Shown piece by piece: positions 32,134 through 36,485 of a stretch of DNA of 36,485 nt. This DNA comes from Myxococcota bacterium (GTDB lineage Bacteria; Myxococcota_A; UBA796; UBA2385). The notes under the pieces were generated by a model that was not told where the DNA came from, did not search any database, and saw only the letters and a program-made list of their open reading frames with translations. The translations under genes and the position numbers were made by a program. Position 1 is the stretch's first letter. Each line of letters opens with the position of its first letter. The stretch spans positions 1 to 36,485 of the forward strand of contig JAKLKF010000077.1 of assembly GCA_023150805.1 (NCBI GenBank), given 5' to 3'.

Positions 32134-33303
32134 GTGGCCTCTTCCGCCCGCTTCTACGCCGACCTGCCCGCCATCGAGGCCTTCGCCGAGGTCGTCGACC
32201 CGGCGCGCCACGCCCCCGTGCCGCCCGACTGGTGCATCGCGCTCACCGACGTGCGCGGCTCCACCGCCGCGATCGAGGCCGGGCGCTACAAGGACGTCAA
32301 CGCGCTGGGCGCCGCCAGCATCGTCGCCGTGCGCAACGCCGCGCCCGAGCTGGACCTGCCCTTCGTCTTCGGCGGCGACGGCGCGACCCTGCTCTTCCCG
32401 CAGGCCGTCCGGCCCGCCGTCGAGGGGGCCCTGCGCGGCGTGCGGGCCCTGGCGCGCGAGCGCTTCGACCTGGAGCTGCGGGTCGGCGTCGTGCCCGTCG
32501 ACCAGCTCTTGGACCAGGGCCACCCCGTGCGCGTCGCGCGGTACCGGCCCTCGCCCCACGTCTGCCTCGCCATGCTGTCCGGCGCGGGTGTGCCCGAGGC
32601 CGAGCGGCGCATCAAGGACCCCGAGCAGGGCCCCGCCCTGTGCCTGGACGGGCCCGGCAAGGCCGACCTGGCGGGCTTCGAGTGCCGCTGGGAGCCCCTG
32701 TCCTCGCGCAACGGCGTCGTGCTCAGCCTGCTCGTCCAGGCCGTGGCCCCCACCGCCGAGGAGCGATCCGCCACCTACCGGGCCGTGCTCGCCGACCTCG
32801 ACGCCCTGCTCGGCGACGTCGCCCATGCCAACCCCGCCCACCCCGTCACCCTGCACATCGCCAGTGCGCCCGCCGCCTTCGAGCAGGAGGCCCGCCTGCG
32901 CGGCGGGCGCAGCGGCGTGCCCTACCTGTGGCACCGGCTGCAGGCGCGCTCGCTGGCCCAGGTCGGGCGCCTGCTGCTGGCCACCGGCTGGCGCATCCCC
33001 GGCTTCGACGGCGCGCGCTACCGCGACGAGGTCGTGCAGAACACCGACTTCCGCAAGTTCGACGACACCCTGCGCATGGTCGTCGACGTCAGCGAGGCCC
33101 AGCACCAGGCCATCCGGTCCGCCCTGGAGGCCGCCCAGGCCCGCGGTGAGCTGGCCTTCGGGATCCACGTCTCCTCGGCCGCCCTGATGACCTGCCTGAT
33201 CTCCAGCCACGAGGGAGACCACGTGCACTTCGTCGACGGCGCCGACGGCGGCTACGCCATGGCCGCTCGGCCCCTCAAGGCGCGTCTGAAGGCGGCGCTG
33301 TAG
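32134..33303 (+). CDS. DUF3095 domain-containing protein (cyclase-like N-terminus)
   Basis: 389 residues from a GTG. The start matches the family (FYADLPAIEAFAEVVDPARH), and the signature segments are IALTDVRGSTAAIEAGRYKD, VNALGAASIVAVRNA and LPFVFGGDGATLLFP, which resemble the metal-binding strands of class III cyclases (TDVRGST; GGDG). Later segments (LRVGVVPVDQLLDQGHPVRV, RIKDPEQGPALCL, NTDFRKFDDTLRMVVDVS) follow the DUF3095 order. Whether members make cyclic nucleotides is not settled to my knowledge. There is no good Shine-Dalgarno; a TAGGCT lies 5 nt upstream. Its last 29 nt overlap a convergent gene. Confidence 0.9.
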   Translation: MASSARFYADLPAIEAFAEVVDPARHAPVPPDWCIALTDVRGSTAAIEAGRYKDVNALGAASIVAVRNAAPELDLPFVFGGDGATLLFPQAVRPAVEGALRGVRALARERFDLELRVGVVPVDQLLDQGHPVRVARYRPSPHVCLAMLSGAGVPEAERRIKDPEQGPALCLDGPGKADLAGFECRWEPLSSRNGVVLSLLVQAVAPTAEERSATYRAVLADLDALLGDVAHANPAHPVTLHIASAPAAFEQEARLRGGRSGVPYLWHRLQARSLAQVGRLLLATGWRIPGFDGARYRDEVVQNTDFRKFDDTLRMVVDVSEAQHQAIRSALEAAQARGELAFGIHVSSAALMTCLISSHEGDHVHFVDGADGGYAMAARPLKARLKAAL

Positions 33304-33781
33304 GGGGCGGCTCCTCCTCCGCGGGCGGCGCCTCGGCCGGGGCCGTCTTCGGGTCCACCGCCTCGATCACCTCCCGGGTCGCCTCCTCCAGCTCCTGCGC
33401 CACGTCGGTCGCCACCCGCTCCACCGCCTCGGCCGCCTGCCGCAGCGCCGGCTCGATGCCCTGGGGCGGCGTGCCCCCCGGCGGCATCGGCCCGCGCCCG
33501 CGCTCCACCAGCGCCTTCTTGCTGTAGGCCAGTCGGACCACCTCGTCCTGCCCGATGGACACCAGCGACTGCGCCTTCGTCTTGCCGAAGGCGTTCTGGA
33601 CCTCCACCTGGAACTCGCCGGGCTTCAGGTTGCGCGCCACCACCACCGAGGCGCCCGCCTCGAAGTCCAGCGCCATGCCGTTGATGCGCACGACCAGCGT
33701 GATCGGCGCCTCGACGTGCAGCTCGCTGGCCAGGGATGGCGCCGCCAGCAAGGGGAGCAGGAGGGCCAGGGCGGGCTGCAT
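33275..33781 (-). CDS. secreted protein of unknown function, PEGA-like core
   Basis: 168 residues. Signal peptide MQPALALLLPLLAAPSLASE. The core (~22-95) reads ITLVVRINGMALDFEAGASV, NLKPGEFQVEVQNAFGKTKA and SIGQDEVVRLAYSKKAL, which resembles PEGA-type beta domains (short ...V.inG...G...v.L.pG.h.v.v), though I am not sure. The C-terminal half is helical and acidic, rich in Ala/Glu, and ends Pro-rich. SD AAGGAG supports the start. Overlaps the DUF3095 gene tail to tail by 29 nt. Confidence 0.7.
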   Translation of the reverse strand: MQPALALLLPLLAAPSLASELHVEAPITLVVRINGMALDFEAGASVVVARNLKPGEFQVEVQNAFGKTKAQSLVSIGQDEVVRLAYSKKALVERGRGPMPPGGTPPQGIEPALRQAAEAVERVATDVAQELEEATREVIEAVDPKTAPAEAPPAEEEPPPTAPPSDAP

Positions 33782-33792
33782 GGAGGGGCTCC

Positions 33793-33820
33793 TTGCCGGG
33801 TCGGGCCGGCGGGTTAGGCT
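33793..33820 (+). promoter_or_regulatory. promoter of tRNA-Pro
   Basis: TTGCCG (33793-33798), 16-nt spacer, TAGGCT (33815-33820), 11 nt before the mature tRNA. The best -35/-10 pair in the window. Confidence 0.55.
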
Positions 33821-33831
33821 TGCGCAGCCTT

Positions 33832-33908
33832 CGGGGTATAGCGCAGCCTGGTAGCGCGTCTGCTTCGGGAGCAGAAGGCCGTAGGTTCAAATCCTGCTAC
33901 CCCGACCA
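33832..33908 (+). tRNA. tRNA-Pro(CGG)
   Basis: Cloverleaf folds fully: acceptor CGGGGTA/TACCCCG with discriminator A and encoded CCA; D arm GCGCAGCCTGGTAGCGC; anticodon stem TCTGC/GCAGA with loop TTCGGGA (anticodon CGG, reads CCG); T arm with GTTCAAATC. The C1-G72 pair is typical of bacterial proline tRNAs. Its 3' end is also the 3' end of the recombinase gene on the other strand, consistent with a tRNA integration site. Confidence 0.97.
33897..33908. other. element end / attachment-site candidate in tRNA-Pro
   Basis: CTACCCCGACCA: 3' end of tRNA-Pro and last codons of the recombinase. The tRNA is intact, as expected if the element brought a copy of the 3' end. No second copy of the sequence is in the window, so the far end lies beyond 36485. 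Confidence 0.5.
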
Positions 33909-35465
33909 TACCGAATGGCGGCGGTCCTGAGACCCAGGATCGCCGCCATCATCGGTTTCGGGATCGGCCGAAAGTGCAAGTAGATCGAAGGGCTTACGCC
34001 AGGTCACGGACAGGGCGCCCTCGGCCAAAGTGGAGTTTGAGAAGAGCACATCCAGCAAACGGCGCTGTTCGCGTGGCTCTCGCGAGATCATCAGGTCGTA
34101 GGCTCGGTTTGCCAGTTTGAAGACCTCGATGGCCGTATCGAGGGTCTTGGCGCTCACCGTGGTCAGCCGCTGGATCTCGTCGGCGGCCTCGGCCCGCTGG
34201 CGTTCCCACTCGGCGCGCTTGGCCTGGAAGAAGTCGTCGTCGATGCGGCCTTCCAGCTTGTCCTCGTAGGCGGCGTTGATGAGCTTGCCCAGGCGCTCCA
34301 GGCGAGTCTGGGCGCCCACCACGCGCTCCCGGGCGTCCTGCTCGATGTCGCGGCGGGAGAAGCGCAGGGAGGCGATGAACGCCTCGCGGATGTCCTCGGG
34401 GAGCTGGAGCCGGCGGACATGGGCGGCGAACATCTCCGACAGGCGGGCCTCGTTGATGAAGCTCTCCCGCCGGCACCGCTTGGCGCAGTGGTAGTAGACG
34501 TACTTCTCCTTGCGGATCTCGGCGGTGACGGCGGCGCCGCACCAGCCGCAGGTCACGAGCCCGGAGAAGGCGAACTCCAGCGAGCGGGCCCGGGTGTAGG
34601 GGTGGCCGTCGAGGCGGTCCTGGACGCGCTGGAACAGCTCCCAGGGGATGATGCGGGGCTCGCTGGACTGGTACTCCTGCCCGCCCCACCAGAAGCGCCC
34701 GGCGTAGAGCGGGTTCCGCAGGATGTTGTGGATGACGCTGGTGGACAGGCGCCCGCCGCGGTTGCCGCGCAGCCCGCTCTCCTGGGCGTAGGTCGCCAGC
34801 GCCTCGCAGGAGTGGGTGCCGCGGTCGTACAGCTCGAACAGGTTGCGGACCAAGAGCGCCCGCTCAGCGTCGATCTCCAGGAAGGCCCGGCCGTTCTCGC
34901 GGCGGTTGAGGTAGCCCAGCGGCGCCCGGCCCGGGTAGCCGCCCTCTTCGCACTTCTGGACCATGCCCTTGCGGACCTCCTCGGAGAGGTTGTCCACGTA
35001 GTTCTTGGCCATCAGCACCTTGATGCCGTGGATGAACTTCTCCGACGAGCGCGAGTCGTCGGACAGGACGATCCCTTCCTTCACGAAGTGGACATCCACC
35101 TTCAGCTCGTCGAGGGCGACCCAGTCCTTGAGGTTCCGGTACAGCCGGTCGGTCTTCTCAACCAGCACCACCGGGGGCTTCGCTGCCCGCTTCTTGAGCA
35201 GGGCCATCATGCGGGTGAAGGCGGCGCGGCCGGACTTCTTGGCCGTCTCCACGTCGATGAACTCCTCGATGATCGCGAAGCCGTTGTCGTTGGCGTACTT
35301 CTTCAGCACCGCCTGTTGGGCCGGGATGGAGAAGCCCTCGCGCTCCTGCTCGCGGCTGGACACGCGGGCGTACAGCACGGCCTGGCGCAGGGCGGGGACG
35401 GCGGCGGCGGTGGGGTTGTTACCGCGGCCGGGACGGGCGGTGCGGCGGGTCTTGGTAGGGGGCAT
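33897..35465 (-). CDS. large serine recombinase (site-specific integrase)
   Basis: 522 residues from the ATG at 35465, chosen for its AGGAG at 8-nt spacing; an ATG 42 nt upstream lacks one. Resolvase catalytic domain with LYARVSSREQ (nucleophile Ser 36) and VVLVEKTDRLYRN; recombinase domain (GYPGRAPLGYLNRREN to IIPWELFQRVQDRL); zinc ribbon (LVTCGWCGAAV, YHCAKRC); coiled coil (~RLERLGKLINAAYEDKLEG onward), as in phage-type integrases. The last codons (Trp-Ser-Gly-stop) come from the complement of the tRNA-Pro 3' end, so the stop depends on the junction. Same-direction ATPase gene upstream. Confidence 0.93.
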   Translation of the reverse strand: MPPTKTRRTARPGRGNNPTAAAVPALRQAVLYARVSSREQEREGFSIPAQQAVLKKYANDNGFAIIEEFIDVETAKKSGRAAFTRMMALLKKRAAKPPVVLVEKTDRLYRNLKDWVALDELKVDVHFVKEGIVLSDDSRSSEKFIHGIKVLMAKNYVDNLSEEVRKGMVQKCEEGGYPGRAPLGYLNRRENGRAFLEIDAERALLVRNLFELYDRGTHSCEALATYAQESGLRGNRGGRLSTSVIHNILRNPLYAGRFWWGGQEYQSSEPRIIPWELFQRVQDRLDGHPYTRARSLEFAFSGLVTCGWCGAAVTAEIRKEKYVYYHCAKRCRRESFINEARLSEMFAAHVRRLQLPEDIREAFIASLRFSRRDIEQDARERVVGAQTRLERLGKLINAAYEDKLEGRIDDDFFQAKRAEWERQRAEAADEIQRLTTVSAKTLDTAIEVFKLANRAYDLMISREPREQRRLLDVLFSNSTLAEGALSVTWRKPFDLLALSADPETDDGGDPGSQDRRHSVWSG

Positions 35466-35491
35466 GGGCGGGGCTCCTGGCGGGGGGTCCT

Positions 35492-35515
35492 GCCCGGTAT
35501 TTGACATAACCGGGC
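35492..35515. promoter_or_regulatory. inverted repeat at the recombinase leader (operator candidate)
   Basis: GCCCGGT-N10-ACCGGGC, 24 bp in all, in the 72-nt gap before the recombinase ATG. The AT-rich centre (ATTTGACATA) stands out in this GC-rich window. Consistent with a repressor site for the integration gene. Confidence 0.5.
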
Positions 35516-35537
35516 CGGGGGTGGCAACCCTTGGCAG

Positions 35538-36485
35538 CTACGGCGGCGCGGGCTCGAAGCCGTAGAGGGAGGGATGCCCCCTTCGCGGCGTCTCCTGGCG
35601 CAGCACGAAGGCGCCGTCGGGCGTCTCGAAGGTCTCGTCGAGGTACTGGCTGAGGACCTGCCCGACGATGGTGGCCTGGGCGCGCGCGGGCTTCGGCTCG
35701 CCCCGGCGGTCCCGCAGCTTCTCGGACAGGGCGCCGCAAACCAGGACCTCGGCCCACTCCCCCGCCGTGCGCATCCCGTCGCCGTGGTGGGAGGCGGCCA
35801 TGTCGCGCACGGCGGCGTAGTCCGGGTCGAAGGCGTGCTCGGACTCCTCGAAGTTGGACAGGAAGCCGGGCATCCCGGCGTGGCGCAGGATGCCGTCGAT
35901 GGTGGCGGCCCACTTCTGGCTGGTGCTGTGTCGGGCCGGGTCGGGGGGCAGGGGGCGACCGGCCTCCACCCACGCCCGAACCATGCCGGCAAGCTCGCCC
36001 AGCACCTGCACACGAGCCACCAGTACGTCGCCCACCGGATCGTCTACGCCGTACGCCTTGTGGCGCACGTTGCCGACCACCTCCAGGTTGAGCGGCAAGG
36101 CGCGGCGGCGCAGATCCGCCCCGAGCTGCGTCATGTTCATCGTCAGCACGAACATCACGTCGTTCTGCGGCCGGCTGATCGCAGTGTTGGAGCCCAGGCG
36201 CCGGAAGGAGAGCTTCGCGTCGGTGATGCACCGCTCCAGCACCGGGCTGGAGATCGCCGTGGTCGCCTTGGCGTTGTCCACGATGAGCACCCGGTCGCCG
36301 GCCTCGACGCGGGTGGCGATCTGCTTCTCGAACTCCTCGTCGTTGGCGACGTAGGACACGGTGGGCGGGGCCTGGCCCTCGACGATGGCGGCGAGCACCC
36401 GGGCCAGGGTGCTCTTGCCCACGCCGGGCTTGTTGCCGTTGATGGCCAGGAAGGGGTGGCCGCGGGTCCAGTGGGCGATGGTCAG
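35538..36485 (-). CDS. mobile-element P-loop ATPase, C-terminal part (cut by right edge)
   Basis: 315 codons visible; the frame is open to the right edge and the N-terminus is missing. Walker A is GNKPGVGKST; then SYVANDEEFEKQIATRVEAG, VLIVDNAK (Walker B-like) and ISRPQNDVMFVLTMNMTQLG followed by ADLRRRALPLNLE, with an arginine-finger-like RRR. This order occurs in ATPase/primase-helicase-type replication proteins of plasmids and phages, where the whole protein usually has an N-terminal primase or nuclease part, which cannot be tested here. Stop codon 30 nt before the recombinase leader palindrome centre; probably co-transcribed with the recombinase. Confidence 0.8.
   Translation of the reverse strand: MTIAHWTRGHPFLAINGNKPGVGKSTLARVLAAIVEGQAPPTVSYVANDEEFEKQIATRVEAGDRVLIVDNAKATTAISSPVLERCITDAKLSFRRLGSNTAISRPQNDVMFVLTMNMTQLGADLRRRALPLNLEVVGNVRHKAYGVDDPVGDVLVARVQVLGELAGMVRAWVEAGRPLPPDPARHSTSQKWAATIDGILRHAGMPGFLSNFEESEHAFDPDYAAVRDMAASHHGDGMRTAGEWAEVLVCGALSEKLRDRRGEPKPARAQATIVGQVLSQYLDETFETPDGAFVLRQETPRRGHPSLYGFEPAPP

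Larger units (their letters stand above)
33897..36485 (-). mobile_element. left end of an integrated element in tRNA-Pro (continues beyond window)
   Basis: Defined by the tRNA-Pro 3' end, the serine recombinase next to it and a plasmid/phage-type ATPase gene in the same direction. The right end and the repeat of the attachment site are outside the window. The type (phage, ICE, satellite) cannot be told. Confidence 0.7.

Overview
The window is very GC-rich, densely coded DNA. It most likely comes from an uncultured member of the Myxococcota (former Deltaproteobacteria). The reasons are a C-terminal MYXO-CTERM-type sorting tag (Cys-Gly-Cys, one hydrophobic helix, Arg-rich tail) on a secreted metalloprotease, many lipoproteins with Asp-Gly-Gly linkers after the lipobox, RDD, DUF3095 and cyclase/ATPase/TPR proteins, and a strong G/C third-position bias. 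This is an inference from family content; no rRNA is present to fix the taxonomy.

Layout. 1-4225 (minus): a gliding-type ABC export cluster (GldF permease, GldG auxiliary protein, DUF4340 protein) with no ATPase gene beside it, then a secreted protein cut by the left edge. 4390-10310 (plus): a five-gene lipoprotein operon with three divergent arylsulfotransferase-like paralogues and two lipoproteins of unknown family. 10317-13510 (minus): an unknown 215-aa protein, a radical SAM protein and a DegT/DnrJ-type aminotransferase. 13631-16313 (plus): peptide deformylase, an NAPE-PLD-like metallo-beta-lactamase protein and methionyl-tRNA formyltransferase. 16301-17192 (minus): two heme-binding proteins, one with an apparent frameshift in its signal peptide. 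17382-19163 (plus): an SLC13-type transporter with two RCK_C domains. 19182-21812 (minus): a DUF2231-like membrane protein, response regulator and histidine kinase. 21900-22545 (minus): a likely Uma2-nuclease tail remnant and an RDD membrane protein. 22681-23910 (plus): a multiheme lipoprotein with nine candidate heme sites. 23925-24854 (minus): a metallophosphoesterase.

24855-25166 is the richest regulatory stretch. It has a canonical sigma-54 promoter (GG-N10-GC) in front of a type II glutamine synthetase, three upstream CTAC-N6-GTAG sites placed like activator sites, and a separate 21-bp perfect palindrome. After glnII come a cyclase/NB-ARC/TPR protein (minus), the MYXO-CTERM metalloprotease with a translationally coupled small protein, a truncated RAYT-like protein, ribulose-phosphate epimerase, a DUF3095 protein and a small secreted protein.

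33832-33908 is tRNA-Pro(CGG). A large serine recombinase gene runs toward it from the right and takes its stop codon from the 3' end of the tRNA. A P-loop ATPase gene lies upstream of it and is cut by the right edge. I read this as the left end of an integrated mobile element.

A recurring -10-like element (TANNNT, often TAGGCT) precedes many starts. In three genes it lies only 5-6 nt before the start codon, which implies leaderless mRNAs. The best candidates for something undescribed are the glnII control region, the tRNA-overlapping serine recombinase, the three-paralogue sulfotransferase-like lipoprotein operon, and the radical SAM/aminotransferase/unknown cluster.
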